64,000 nucleotides of DNA, taken from positions 62,001 to 126,000 of the forward strand of contig JBAWXZ010000006.1 in NCBI GenBank assembly GCA_037143795.1. Direction: 5' to 3'. The notes beneath the pieces are model-generated. The model was not told where the DNA came from. It made no database searches and saw nothing but the letters and a program-made list of their open reading frames with translations. The translations under genes were made by a program, and so were the position numbers. How positions within the stretch are numbered: position 1 is the stretch's first letter; each line of letters begins with the position of its first letter. The stretch comes from Firm-13 sp037143795. Its GTDB lineage: Bacteria; Bacillota; Clostridia; Saccharofermentanales; Saccharofermentanaceae. Shown piece after piece: positions 24,265-33,517 of this stretch.

Positions 24265-25437
24265 ATGACTGAAGATACGAAGTTCACTACAGCACAGGTG
24301 CTGTCATGGATTGCGGGACAAAAGGATAAAGCACTTCGATTTATTAATGGAACCAAAGATGATATGTCTGTCGTTTTAGCTTCGAAAACAGACCTTGCTT
24401 CTGTGATTACCTATTTTGCCAATGAAAATAGCGATGAAGACACCCAGGATGCTGTAAAAGCGCTGGCAGCAGCAGCTTTGGAAGTGCGTCATGCTGCATA
24501 TGGAAACCGTGTGTTTTTCCGCGGCCTCATTGAATTTACGAATTACTGTAAAAATGACTGCTATTACTGCGGCATCGGCCGGAGTCAGAGCCAGGTTCAC
24601 AGATACCGGCTCTCCGATGAGGAGATACTTTCCTGCTGCAGGACGGGTGAAAAACTTGGTTATCATTCTTTTGTGCTGCAGGGCGGCGAGGATCCTTATT
24701 ATACCGATGACCGTATGTGTGCCATTATCCGGATGATCCGCGGGGCTTATCCGAATACGGCGATTACATTGTCTGTCGGCGAGAAATCGCATGAGTCGTA
24801 TCTTAAGTATTTTGAGGCCGGTGCCAACCGCTACCTCCTGAGACACGAGACAGCAACGGATGAACATTACCGACTGCTGCATCCGGAAGAGATGAGCCTT
24901 TCCCACCGCAAGGACTGCCTGCATGATTTGATGAATATAGGATATCAGGTAGGGGCAGGCTTTATGGTCGGCTCTCCTTTCCAGACACCGGAGAATCTGG
25001 CGGCGGATCTTGTGTTTTTACAGGAACTGGTGCCCCATATGGTTGGTATCGGACCCTTTATACCGTCCAGCGGCACGCGGTTTGCCGGTTTTCCTGCCGG
25101 TTCGCTGCATCAGACGCTGGTTATGCTGGCGCTGACACGGCTGCTTTTGCCTGAAGTCCTGCTTCCTTCAACAACAGCCCTCGGGACGATTGATCCGCTT
25201 GGCAGGGAAAAAGGATTCGGATACGGCGCGAATGTTGTAATGCCGAACCTTTCGCCGACGAGCGTGCGTGCGGATTATGCACTTTACGACAATAAGATTT
25301 GTACCGGGGATGATGCCGTCGACTGTCAGAAGTGCCTGAACGGACGCATCCTTCGGTCCGGGAATATGCCGGATTACACCAGGGGCGACCACCGGGACTT
25401 CGTACCGGAGGATATACAGCCGTCCGGTATTGTATAA
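24265..25437 (+). CDS. hydE: [FeFe]-hydrogenase H-cluster radical SAM maturase HydE
   Basis: 390-aa radical SAM protein. The cluster motif CKNDCYYC (CxxxCxxC) near residue 97, then the HydE-type core: VLQGGEDPYY, TLSVGEKSHE, RYLLRHETA, GAGFMVGSP, MVGIGPFIP and TTALGTIDP, all closely matching the known HydE pattern. HydE works on the H-cluster with HydG and HydF. The N-terminus is about 40 residues longer than typical. ATG 24238 is an alternative start. Neither hydF, hydG nor a hydrogenase is in the window. Confidence 0.9.
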   Translation: MTEDTKFTTAQVLSWIAGQKDKALRFINGTKDDMSVVLASKTDLASVITYFANENSDEDTQDAVKALAAAALEVRHAAYGNRVFFRGLIEFTNYCKNDCYYCGIGRSQSQVHRYRLSDEEILSCCRTGEKLGYHSFVLQGGEDPYYTDDRMCAIIRMIRGAYPNTAITLSVGEKSHESYLKYFEAGANRYLLRHETATDEHYRLLHPEEMSLSHRKDCLHDLMNIGYQVGAGFMVGSPFQTPENLAADLVFLQELVPHMVGIGPFIPSSGTRFAGFPAGSLHQTLVMLALTRLLLPEVLLPSTTALGTIDPLGREKGFGYGANVVMPNLSPTSVRADYALYDNKICTGDDAVDCQKCLNGRILRSGNMPDYTRGDHRDFVPEDIQPSGIV

Positions 25438-25471
25438 TGATACGAATTAGCAATAAATAAGGAGAATCTTC

Positions 25472-26239
25472 ATGGATCAGTTTTCAAGGACACAGCTTCT
25501 TCTGGGACCGGAAGCGATGCAGGCACTGTCGACTTCCGTGGTTGCTGTGTTTGGAATTGGCGGCGTCGGATCCTTTGCAGCAGAAGCCCTTGCCAGAAGC
25601 GGTGTCGGCGGGATCGCGCTTTTTGATGATGATACCGTATGCCTTACAAATATCAACCGGCAGCTGATTGCGACCCTTTCGACAGTGGGCAAGCCCAAGG
25701 TTGAAGTTATGAGGGACCGTATTCTTGATATTAATGCCTCAGCTAAAGTTGAAGTAAATGCTGTCTTCTATGGTGCGGACAATGCCGATCAATATGATCT
25801 GTCCCGCTATTCCTATATTATTGATGCAATAGACACGGTTTCCAGTAAGCTGATTCTCATCGAACGTGCCAAGGCGGCGAATGTTCCGATCATCAGCTGC
25901 ATGGGTGCCGGCAATAAGCTCGATCCGACGGCTTTTGAAGTCTCGGATATATATAAGACGTCTGTTTGCCCGCTCGCCAAGGTGATGAGAAGGGAACTTC
26001 GTGCACGGGGGGTTGATTCCCTCAAAGTCGTGTATTCCAGAGAGCTGCCGATCCCGCTTTCGGAATCAGAAGAAATCAGCTGCAAAAATAATTGCATCTG
26101 TCCTCCTGACAGCAAACGAAACTGCGCCGTACGAAGACAAGTGCCCGGCAGTATCTCTTTTGTTCCATCCGTAGCCGGGCTGATTCTGGCCGGTGAAGCA
26201 ATTAAGGATCTGACGAATATTCATTCCGCCCGAATGTGA
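25472..26239 (+). CDS. tcdA: tRNA threonylcarbamoyladenosine dehydratase
   Basis: 255-aa E1-like enzyme (ThiF/MoeB fold) that uses ATP to cyclise t6A at position 37 of ANN-decoding tRNAs. Nucleotide site VFGIGGVGSFAAEALARSGV (residues 26-45), DDDTVCLTNINRQ, K-containing VGKPKVEV, then C-terminal cysteines in NNCICPP and NCAVRRQVPGSISFVPS, the TcdA/CsdL signature. It follows hydE by 34 bp with AAGGAG before its ATG, so the two may be co-transcribed. Confidence 0.9.
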   Translation: MDQFSRTQLLLGPEAMQALSTSVVAVFGIGGVGSFAAEALARSGVGGIALFDDDTVCLTNINRQLIATLSTVGKPKVEVMRDRILDINASAKVEVNAVFYGADNADQYDLSRYSYIIDAIDTVSSKLILIERAKAANVPIISCMGAGNKLDPTAFEVSDIYKTSVCPLAKVMRRELRARGVDSLKVVYSRELPIPLSESEEISCKNNCICPPDSKRNCAVRRQVPGSISFVPSVAGLILAGEAIKDLTNIHSARM

Positions 26240-26358
26240 CGCTGCTTTTTGCCGTTGTATGATTGCAACAGCAGGGGTTTATTACATGAAGCGAATAGTT
26301 CTCACAGACAGGCATTTCATAGAGTATGCCTGCCATATATAGAGAGGGATGAATATTT

Positions 26359-27525
26359 ATGAAAGACGATACTATTTTGACCCATGGTTACCGGGGTCCT
26401 GATCCTATTACCGGAGCCATTAGTTTCCCGATTTTCCAGAGCGCCACCTTCCGGCATAACGGACTCAACCAGAGTACGGGATATGATTATACACGTGCGG
26501 GAAATCCGACGCGTGAAGAACTGGAAAAGACTATGGCTCTGATGGAACAAGGTGAGAAGTGCTGGGCATTTGCATCCGGCATGGCTGCTATTTCAACCGT
26601 TTTCCGGCTCCTGAAGCCCGGTCAGCATGTACTTTTGTCGGAAGATCTGTACGGGGGTACTCACCGGCTTGCCGAGGAAATATATAAACCGTATGGAATT
26701 GATTTTGAATTTGCCGACACATCCGATATTGGACATCTCACAGCGCTTATCCGCACCAATACATCGATGATTTTCGTTGAGACTCCGTCAAACCCGATGA
26801 TGAGAGTGACGGACCTCGCAAAGGTACATGAAGCGATTGCCCAAAGAGATATTCTGCTCGTTGTGGATAATACATTTCTTACACCCTATCTTCAGAAGCC
26901 GCTGTGCCTCGGTGCCGATATTGTCGTGCACAGCGGAACAAAATACCTGTGCGGTCATAATGATGTTCTTGCAGGCTTTGTTATTGCAGGTAAGCGTGAT
27001 GGACTTGCGGAGCAGCTGTCACGTATATCCATGTCGGAAGGGGCCATATTGGGAGCATTTGACAGCTGGCTGATGATTCGGAGCCTAAAGACCCTCTCGG
27101 TCAGACTGGAACGGCAGGAGAAAAATGCGATGGAGATAGCACGCTTTTTATCAGGCCGGCCTGAGGTAACCGATGTTTTTTATGTGGGACTTCCCGATCA
27201 CCCCGGATATGATACAAACACAAAGCAGGCCAGAGGAGCCGGTGCGATGATTTCTTTCCGGCTGTCCTCGCGGGAACTCACTGAACACATTCTGGGGAAT
27301 CTTCACCTGATATTCTTTGCTGAAAGTCTCGGCGGAGTGGAGAGTCTTATCACATATCCGATTGTTCAGACACATGCAGAGACCCCCGATATCCTTAAGG
27401 ACAGGGTAGGGATAGACGACTGCCTTCTTCGCCTGTCGGTCGGGATTGAGGATGTAACAGATCTCATAGAAGACCTTACCCAGGCGATTTCGAGCAATAA
27501 TAATCCTGACAAGGGGGAGATATAA
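26359..27525 (+). CDS. Cystathionine gamma-synthase/lyase-type PLP enzyme
   Basis: 388-aa member of the Cys/Met metabolism PLP family. Cofactor site YDYTRAGNPTREELEK, FASGMAAIS, VETPSNPMMRVTDL, and Lys in HSGTKYLCGHND; C-terminal LLRLSVGIEDVTDLIEDL. The length and the short Lys region fit the CGS/CBL/CGL branch, not MetY. Which reaction it runs (gamma-synthesis or beta/gamma-elimination) is not decided by the motifs I can see. It ends 1 nt before the MalY-type gene, so both are one operon. A CAGGCAT/ATGCCTG hairpin lies in its leader. Confidence 0.85.
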   Translation: MKDDTILTHGYRGPDPITGAISFPIFQSATFRHNGLNQSTGYDYTRAGNPTREELEKTMALMEQGEKCWAFASGMAAISTVFRLLKPGQHVLLSEDLYGGTHRLAEEIYKPYGIDFEFADTSDIGHLTALIRTNTSMIFVETPSNPMMRVTDLAKVHEAIAQRDILLVVDNTFLTPYLQKPLCLGADIVVHSGTKYLCGHNDVLAGFVIAGKRDGLAEQLSRISMSEGAILGAFDSWLMIRSLKTLSVRLERQEKNAMEIARFLSGRPEVTDVFYVGLPDHPGYDTNTKQARGAGAMISFRLSSRELTEHILGNLHLIFFAESLGGVESLITYPIVQTHAETPDILKDRVGIDDCLLRLSVGIEDVTDLIEDLTQAISSNNNPDKGEI

Positions 27526-27526
27526 T

Positions 27527-28720
27527 ATGACGGAAGTAAGCATATTCGACCCGGGTCTATTTGATGAAGTGATCGACCGTACAAACACATGTGCGATAAA
27601 ATACGACTATGCAAAGAAAAGAGGCGTCCCCGAAAACGCACTTCCACTGTGGGTTGCAGATATGGATTTTCGCTCTCCGCCGTGTGTAAATGAAGCAATC
27701 GCGGAGCGGGCGCGGCACGGAATCTATGGATATTCCGACGCAACACCAGAGTATTATAGTGCCGTTCAAAACTGGTACCGTACCCGATATGCCTATGATA
27801 TCGATGTTTGTAACATTGTTACATCGCCCGGCGTTGTATTTGGCCTGTTTACAGCTGTCTCTGCCCTGACCAATGAAGGCGAATGTGTCCTCATTCAAAG
27901 ACCGGTATACTATCCTTTCTCCGCAGCGGTCAACGACCTCGGACGAAAGCTCATAAACAATCCGCTTGTATATAAGGACGGATGCTATTCCGTGGACTTT
28001 GCGGATTTTGAGCAGAAGATTATTGATAATCAAATTCGACTATTCATCCTGTGCAATCCGCATAATCCTGTCGGGCGCGTCTGGTCGAAAGAAGAGCTCC
28101 AGAGGATGGGGGAAATCTGCCTGGCACATGATGTGTATATTGTCTCGGATGAGATCCATGCGGACTTTGTATATCCGGGACATAAGCACACCATCTTTGC
28201 ATCACTCTCCCCTGAACTGTCGAAGAGGACGATCACATGCACGGCGCCAAGCAAGACATTCAATCTTGCGGGCCTTCAGATTTCCAATCTATTCATAACG
28301 GATGAGGAACTGCGGAAGCTCTTTCTTGCAGCCATGAAAAAAACCGGTTACAGCCAACCGAATCTGTGCGGCATGATCGCCTGTCAGGCGGCTTATGAAA
28401 ACGGAGGACCGTGGCTTGATGCGCTGCTTATATATTTGGAGGAGAATATCCGCTATGTCAGGGAAATAATCAATAAGGAATTTCCCGGAGTCCGCCTGGT
28501 TGAGCCGGAAGGAACATACCTTCTGTGGCTTGATTTCTCAGGACTCGGGCTATCCGAAAAGGACATTCGTGAAAAAATCGAGAAAAAGAGCCTCATCTGG
28601 CTTGATCACGGAACGATGTTCGGACCGGAAGGGGCAGGGTTTCAGAGAATCAATATTGCCTGTCCAAAGGCAACATTAGTTGAAGCATTTGACCGATTGA
28701 AAAGGGGGATCTATTCATGA
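27527..28720 (+). CDS. MalY/PatB-type cystathionine beta-lyase (C-S lyase)
   Basis: 397-aa fold-type I aminotransferase-like C-S lyase. Features: LPLWVADMDF near residue 40 (the MalY/PatB hallmark), YGYSDATPEYYSAV, SPGVVFGLFTA, CNPHNPVGRVW, SDEIHADFVYPG and the PLP lysine in TAPSKTFNLAGLQ. It splits cystathionine or related thioethers to a thiol, pyruvate and ammonia. Starts 1 nt after the CGS-like gene and overlaps the HD gene in an ATGA. With the upstream gene it could run transsulfuration from cysteine to homocysteine. Confidence 0.92.
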   Translation: MTEVSIFDPGLFDEVIDRTNTCAIKYDYAKKRGVPENALPLWVADMDFRSPPCVNEAIAERARHGIYGYSDATPEYYSAVQNWYRTRYAYDIDVCNIVTSPGVVFGLFTAVSALTNEGECVLIQRPVYYPFSAAVNDLGRKLINNPLVYKDGCYSVDFADFEQKIIDNQIRLFILCNPHNPVGRVWSKEELQRMGEICLAHDVYIVSDEIHADFVYPGHKHTIFASLSPELSKRTITCTAPSKTFNLAGLQISNLFITDEELRKLFLAAMKKTGYSQPNLCGMIACQAAYENGGPWLDALLIYLEENIRYVREIINKEFPGVRLVEPEGTYLLWLDFSGLGLSEKDIREKIEKKSLIWLDHGTMFGPEGAGFQRINIACPKATLVEAFDRLKRGIYS

Positions 28721-29274
28721 GCAGAAACATCAGCCGCCAGGAGGCCCGGGAACTTCTGGGCAAGTACAATAAAGATGAATTTCACTTGCGTCATGCCGAA
28801 ATCGTCGAAGGCGTCATGCGCTGGTTCGCTAAAGACCTTGAGGCCGGTGAAGAAGATTTCTGGGGTATCGTCGGACTGCTGCACGATCTTGATTTCGAAG
28901 AGTATCCCGATCAGCACTGCATTAAATCGCAGGAAATTATGCGGGAAGAGGACCTTGACGAACGTCTGATCCACGCGACGGCGAGTCACGGTTATTCAAT
29001 CACCGTTGATGTGGAGCCAGTCGAACTGATGGAGAAGGTGCTTTTTGCAACAGATGAACTGACAGGCCTTATCGGCGCGGTCGCTCTTATGCGGCCTTCC
29101 CAAAGCGTACAGGATCTTGAGCTCAAATCCGTCAAGAAAAAATTCAAGACAGCAAATTTTGCGGCAGGCTGCTCGCGGGATATAATCCAGCGCGGGGCGG
29201 ACATGCTCGGCTGGGATATTGATGACCTGATCACACGGACGATTCTGGCAATGCGGACGATACCGGGCTGCTGA
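28717..29274 (+). CDS. HD domain hydrolase
   Basis: 185 aa. HD-type metal residues: LRHAEIVEGVMRWF near residue 24, then GLLHDLDFEEYP with the HD pair near 53-54, and HATASHGY downstream. This small HDIG-like family is widespread in Clostridia as a predicted phosphohydrolase; substrate unknown. The start overlaps the C-S lyase stop (ATGA), so it is the last gene of the sulfur operon. Confidence 0.82.
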   Translation: MSRNISRQEARELLGKYNKDEFHLRHAEIVEGVMRWFAKDLEAGEEDFWGIVGLLHDLDFEEYPDQHCIKSQEIMREEDLDERLIHATASHGYSITVDVEPVELMEKVLFATDELTGLIGAVALMRPSQSVQDLELKSVKKKFKTANFAAGCSRDIIQRGADMLGWDIDDLITRTILAMRTIPGC

Positions 29275-29281
29275 CTACCGG

Positions 29282-30016
29282 CTAGAATGGTCTGCGGGCG
29301 AATACAAAGTGATTTGTCCAGTATGACGTTACGCACGAACGCTGAACGACTTCCCTGTTGGAGGATGAGGCATCGATCATTTTTCCGTCACCGATATAAA
29401 TACCTGTATGACCGACTTTTTTGCCGCCGGTACTGAAAAACAAAAGATCTCCCGGCTTCAAATCATCCATCGAGGTGATTTTCTCCCAATCCTTTTCTTT
29501 TGAAAATCCGGATGCGGTTGTGCGGTCGACAGATAATCCTGCCTTGTTTAAGCAGTAATATACAAGTCCTGAACAGTCAAAGGATTTGGGGCCGGTCCGG
29601 CCAAAAACATAAGGTTTGCCGATCTGTTCAGCGGCGAGATTCAAAAAAACCGAGATGTCGGCGTTTGCTTCTTCTGCCTGTACGAGCATCGACAATACAG
29701 TGGTTTCAACTTCAGCATTATCTGTAAAATAATCGAGCGGAGGGGTCTGTACTGCAGCGGAATTATTACCTGGCCGGGAATCCGGTGCATTACTGCCGGT
29801 TTGCTGAAAAACCGGAAAAACATCTCCGGTATCCGCATTTGCTGCCGATACATTGCTTGACAATGTGACAGCGGTCAGGCCCATTGCGATTAATACAACG
29901 GCAGCCTTGGATATATTGAGTCGGGATTTGAGCTTTGGATGTATCAGATTTGCTAATATATGATTTATCCTGTTTATATACCGTCTGTTTATTAGTATCT
30001 TAAGTCCTTTAATCAT
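29282..30016 (-). CDS. Secreted NlpC/P60 peptidoglycan endopeptidase
   Basis: 244 aa. A basic N-terminus and hydrophobic segment (AAVVLIAMGLTAVTLSSNVSA, about 39-59) act as signal peptide or anchor. A Ser/Pro/Asn-rich linker follows, then the C40 catalytic domain from about 120: FDCSGLVYYC with nucleophile Cys, VGHTGIYIGDG with His, and IDAS for the third residue. It would cut peptide stems in cell-wall peptidoglycan. Divergent from nox; its 3' end meets the HD gene tail-to-tail. Confidence 0.92.
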   Translation of the reverse strand: MIKGLKILINRRYINRINHILANLIHPKLKSRLNISKAAVVLIAMGLTAVTLSSNVSAANADTGDVFPVFQQTGSNAPDSRPGNNSAAVQTPPLDYFTDNAEVETTVLSMLVQAEEANADISVFLNLAAEQIGKPYVFGRTGPKSFDCSGLVYYCLNKAGLSVDRTTASGFSKEKDWEKITSMDDLKPGDLLFFSTGGKKVGHTGIYIGDGKMIDASSSNREVVQRSCVTSYWTNHFVFARRPF

Positions 30017-30384
30017 TAATCCCTGCTTTCAAAAAGAATTAGAAAATATACATTTTTTAAATCATGCACAAATTATGTGAAGATTTTATGTAGATTCGAT
30101 TAACAATAATATCCCGCGGGAACGAAATGAAATATTCAGATTAATATGATTATATACAGCCCGTATATTTACAATTGTTTTCTTAATATTTTTACGGTTT
30201 GTTTCAAGATAGACAATACAAGAAAAACACCTGCATCATGCATGCTTTTTTGCCTTAAAGAGCTGTTGAAAGTATGTGCCGATGTCTGTATAATAAATTA
30301 AAACAAATACAATATTGTAATTAAAACAAAAATACAATTAGTTACATGCAATAATCTTTTTCATAATTCAGGGAGGATAACCAT
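30017..30384. other. Divergent intergenic region between NlpC/P60 and nox
   Basis: AT-rich 368 bp. The right half holds the nox promoter and palindrome described separately. A GCATCATGCATGC tract near 30233-30245 is palindrome-like. No gene seen. Confidence 0.5.
30266..30319 (+). promoter_or_regulatory. nox promoter with downstream palindrome
   Basis: TTGAAA (30266-30271), 17-bp spacer, TATAAT (30289-30294), a near-consensus promoter. A perfect 12-bp palindrome TACAATATTGTA (30308-30319) lies just after the start point. Such a site could block elongation when bound. It is not the Rex consensus, though AT-rich palindromes are usual for redox regulators. Confidence 0.65.
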
Positions 30385-31716
30385 ATGACAAAAATAGTAT
30401 TAATAGGTGCCAATCACGCAGGTACGGCATCGGCCAACACCATTTTAGACAACTATCCGGACCATGAGCTGGTTATTTTTGACCGCAACTCCAATATCAG
30501 CTATCTGGGATGCGGTACTGCACTTTGGATCGGCAGGCAAATTGACAGCCCGGACGGACTTTTCTATTCTTCAAAGGAAAAGATGGAAGCAAAAGGCGCC
30601 AAAGTTAACATGGAAGCGGAAGTAAAGGGAATTGACTTTAAAGCCAAAATCGTACATGCCGCCGATAAAGACGGTAATGATATATCAGAACATTATGACA
30701 AACTCATTATTGCAACCGGTTCGCTACCTATTACACCGAATATTCCAGGCATTGATCTTGAAAATGTGCAGTATGTGAAGCTCTATCAGGACGCCCAGAA
30801 AGCACAGGCATGCATGAATGAAGCTGCTATTAAGAATGTCGCTGTAATCGGTGCGGGGTATATCGGAGTTGAGCTTGCCGAGGCTATGCGCCGAAGAGGT
30901 AAAAATGCTAAGCTTTTCGAATTTGTTGACACATGCCTTGCCAATTATTATGACCCGTGGTTTTCGCATGATATGGACAGGGTCCTCGATGACAACGGAA
31001 TTGAACTCCACTACGGCCAGAAGGTGCTCGCACTCAAGGGAGACGGGCGCGTAGAATCTGTCGTAACCGACAAAGGAGAATTCCCGGCGGATCTTGTTAT
31101 GCTCGCAATCGGCTTCCGCCCCAATACGGAGCTCGGCAAAAACGATCTGGAACTTTTCGCCAACGGGGCCTATAAAGTGGACCTCAGACAGCAGACCAGT
31201 ATTTCTGATGTCTATGCAATCGGTGACTGTGCAACGGTGTATGACAATGCCCGTCAGGCGACCAACTATATTGCGCTGGCTACCAACGCTGTGAGAAGCG
31301 GTGTGGTTGCTGCCCATAATGCCTGCGGTACATCTATCGAATCGGTCGGAGTACAGGGATCCAACGGAATCTCTATCTTTGGCTACAACATGGTTTCCAC
31401 CGGTATGTCTGCAGCAGCAGCCCGAAAAGCAGGTTTCGAACCGTTGTATTCCGATTACGAGGACCTGCAGAAACCGGCCTTCATCAAAGAGAACCACCCG
31501 GTAAAGATCCGCATTGTCTATGATAAGGCAAGCCGCCGTATTCTCGGTGCCCAAATGGCATCTTATGAGGATATATCAATGGGTATTCACATGTTTTCCC
31601 TTGCGATTGAAGAAAAAGTCACGATCGATAAGCTGAAACTTCTGGATATATTTTTCCTGCCGCACTTCAACCAGCCATATAACTACATTACAATGGCAGC
31701 CCAGACAGCAGAATAG
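30385..31716 (+). CDS. nox: NADH oxidase / CoA-disulfide reductase family flavoprotein
   Basis: 443-aa FAD enzyme. FAD site VLIGANHAGTASANTIL, redox-active Cys in ISYLGCGTALW (residue ~44), NAD site VIGAGYIGVELAEAM, second FAD contact DVYAIGDCATV and C-terminal dimer domain with HFNQPYN. The single Cys near residue 44 is the mark of water-forming NADH oxidases and CoA-disulfide reductases. It likely removes oxygen or recycles NADH in this anaerobe. Strong promoter and own terminator: monocistronic. Confidence 0.9.
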   Translation: MTKIVLIGANHAGTASANTILDNYPDHELVIFDRNSNISYLGCGTALWIGRQIDSPDGLFYSSKEKMEAKGAKVNMEAEVKGIDFKAKIVHAADKDGNDISEHYDKLIIATGSLPITPNIPGIDLENVQYVKLYQDAQKAQACMNEAAIKNVAVIGAGYIGVELAEAMRRRGKNAKLFEFVDTCLANYYDPWFSHDMDRVLDDNGIELHYGQKVLALKGDGRVESVVTDKGEFPADLVMLAIGFRPNTELGKNDLELFANGAYKVDLRQQTSISDVYAIGDCATVYDNARQATNYIALATNAVRSGVVAAHNACGTSIESVGVQGSNGISIFGYNMVSTGMSAAAARKAGFEPLYSDYEDLQKPAFIKENHPVKIRIVYDKASRRILGAQMASYEDISMGIHMFSLAIEEKVTIDKLKLLDIFFLPHFNQPYNYITMAAQTAE

Positions 31717-31775
31717 TTATATTGAGAACTAATGCAGAGTGCCAACGGTGCAGCATGCAGCCCTCGACAATAGAA

Positions 31776-31815
31776 AGTCCCGGAATGCTTCAAATGCGTT
31801 TCGGGATTTCTTATA
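31776..31815 (+). terminator. Terminator after nox
   Basis: AGTCCCG and CGGGATTT arms with inner GAATGC/GCGTTT wobble pairs (31776-31809), followed by TTCTTAT. Confidence 0.75.
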
Positions 31816-31885
31816 TAAAAATGTTTGTATGTCCGAAATGCTTTTGCATAATCTCAAAACTTCATAAAAACATTTGGAAAGCCTG

Positions 31886-31953
31886 TTGACAGATTCGGGC
31901 ACAGGTATTATTATATGAATATCAAATCGTACTAAATCAGTATGAATAGTACG
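31886..31953 (+). promoter_or_regulatory. Promoter and inverted repeat far upstream of cysK
   Basis: TTGACA (31886-31891), 17-bp spacer, TATTAT (31909-31914). Just downstream a 7-bp inverted repeat CGTACTA (31928-31934) and TAGTACG (31947-31953). A GGAGGG follows at about 31962-31967, before a three-codon reading frame. The next full gene is cysK, about 520 nt away. Confidence 0.65.
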
Positions 31954-32440
31954 GAATAATTGGAGGGATGCAAAATTAGACGGAAAAGCAAATACCTGGT
32001 CCGGGAGAAAATCACACGATGTTGTATGGCATCCGTCCGAATGTGACAGATTATTCGGAAAGCAAGGAGCGCAGAGGACTATGAATACAAATTGGTTTTA
32101 GAAATTGCCGGCCTCTCAGCCAAGGGCGGTAATTATCCGGATCATTTGCCAGCATGATGTAGGGAGTGGGTTTCTATTACCTGCCTATAACCAACGATGT
32201 ATCAATCTATCTTCTGTACGTTGAACCAATGGACTCCACAGCAGCGTCAACCTATGCTAACATTATACAAATGTATCCGCAGTATCTGTATTCCATGCCT
32301 GACAGCAAGACAATTCAACTGAAAACATCCTGACAATACGATATTTAAATGAACTCCCAATCAATTTGTTGAGTCGCACCGGATGAACACTATTTTGACC
32401 GCGGTAAATACACCGCATATACCCTTAGGAGGATATCACC
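31954..32440 (+). other. Long cysK leader or gene remnant
   Basis: About 490 bp between a good promoter and cysK with no intact gene. Short open stretches appear in different frames, for example DYEYKLVLEIAGLSAKGG near 32080-32134 and VSIYLLYVEPMDSTAAS near 32188-32238, each closed by stops. This pattern fits a decayed gene whose promoter survives, or an untranslated leader. I recognise no riboswitch. Confidence 0.4.
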
Positions 32441-33376
32441 ATGACAAAGATTGCAAAAACACTGACTGACCTGATCGGCAACACACCCCTTCTGGAACTC
32501 TCCCGCTATAACAAAGAGAATGATACTGCTGCGACCATTATCGCAAAGCTTGAGTATTTTAATCCTCTTTCTTCCGTAAAAGACCGTATCGGCTTTGCCA
32601 TGATCAAAGACGGTGAGGAGAATGGTAAAATCAACAAAGATACTGTCATTATTGAGCCAACCAGCGGCAATACAGGCATTGCACTGGCTTTTGTAGCTGC
32701 CTCCCGTGGTTATCGTCTTATTCTTACCATGCCTGAGACAATGAGTATAGAAAGAAGAAGTCTTCTGACGGCACTCGGCGCGGAACTTGTCCTGACTCCA
32801 GGTCCGGATGGAATGCCTGGCGCCATTGCAAAGGCTGATGAACTTTCCAAGGGAATAGAGAACTCTTATGTGCCTCAGCAATTCAATAATCCGGCCAATC
32901 CGGAAATTCACAGAAAGACAACAGCCGAAGAAATCTGGCGGGATACGGACGGTGAAGTAGATATTTTCATAGCCGGTATAGGTACAGGCGGAACCATCAC
33001 CGGTGTCGGAGAAGTCCTGAAAGCAAAAAAGCCCGGTGTTAAAATAATCGCTGTTGAGCCTGCCGGATCTCCCGTGCTTTCGGAAGGCAGAAAAGGCCCT
33101 CATAAGATTCAGGGAATCGGTGCCGGTTTTGTACCCCAGGTACTCAACACAAAGATCTATGATGAGATTTTTCCTGTCGAAAACGATGATGCTTTCGCGA
33201 CGGCACGTGCAGTAGCCAAGTCGGAGGGACTCCTTGTAGGAATCTCTTCCGGAGCCGCGCTGTATGCAGCTACACAAATAGCCAAACGCCCCGAAAACGC
33301 CGGCAAAAAAATTGTTGTACTGCTGCCGGATACAGGAGAGCGCTACCTTTCAACACCGCTCTTTAAAGATATCTGA
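32441..33376 (+). CDS. cysK: Cysteine synthase A (O-acetylserine sulfhydrylase)
   Basis: 311-aa fold-type II PLP enzyme that makes cysteine from O-acetylserine and sulfide. Lys of the cofactor in NPLSSVKDRI-type segment (NPLSSVKDRIGFAMI), substrate loop EPTSGNTGIAL, phosphate loop GIGTGGTITGVG, and SSGAAL near residue 272. Standard length. AGGAGG lies 10 nt before the ATG. Terminator follows at once. Supplies cysteine to the transsulfuration genes at 26.4-28.7 kb. Confidence 0.95.
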   Translation: MTKIAKTLTDLIGNTPLLELSRYNKENDTAATIIAKLEYFNPLSSVKDRIGFAMIKDGEENGKINKDTVIIEPTSGNTGIALAFVAASRGYRLILTMPETMSIERRSLLTALGAELVLTPGPDGMPGAIAKADELSKGIENSYVPQQFNNPANPEIHRKTTAEEIWRDTDGEVDIFIAGIGTGGTITGVGEVLKAKKPGVKIIAVEPAGSPVLSEGRKGPHKIQGIGAGFVPQVLNTKIYDEIFPVENDDAFATARAVAKSEGLLVGISSGAALYAATQIAKRPENAGKKIVVLLPDTGERYLSTPLFKDI

Positions 33377-33444
33377 TTGCACCCGGCCAGAAATTGCGTA
33401 ATACAATTTTCTCATGGTGAGACAAACTCCAACTCTTTGCAAAG

Positions 33445-33476
33445 TGCCGGAAACGAAACCCGCTTCCGGCATTTTT
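33445..33476 (+). terminator. Terminator after cysK
   Basis: TGCCGGAA (33445-33452) pairs with TTCCGGCA (33464-33471), followed by TTTTT. Confidence 0.88.
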
Positions 33477-33517
33477 GCGTCCGGTAATCGCAAATCGCAG
33501 GTATATCTTTTTCACGC

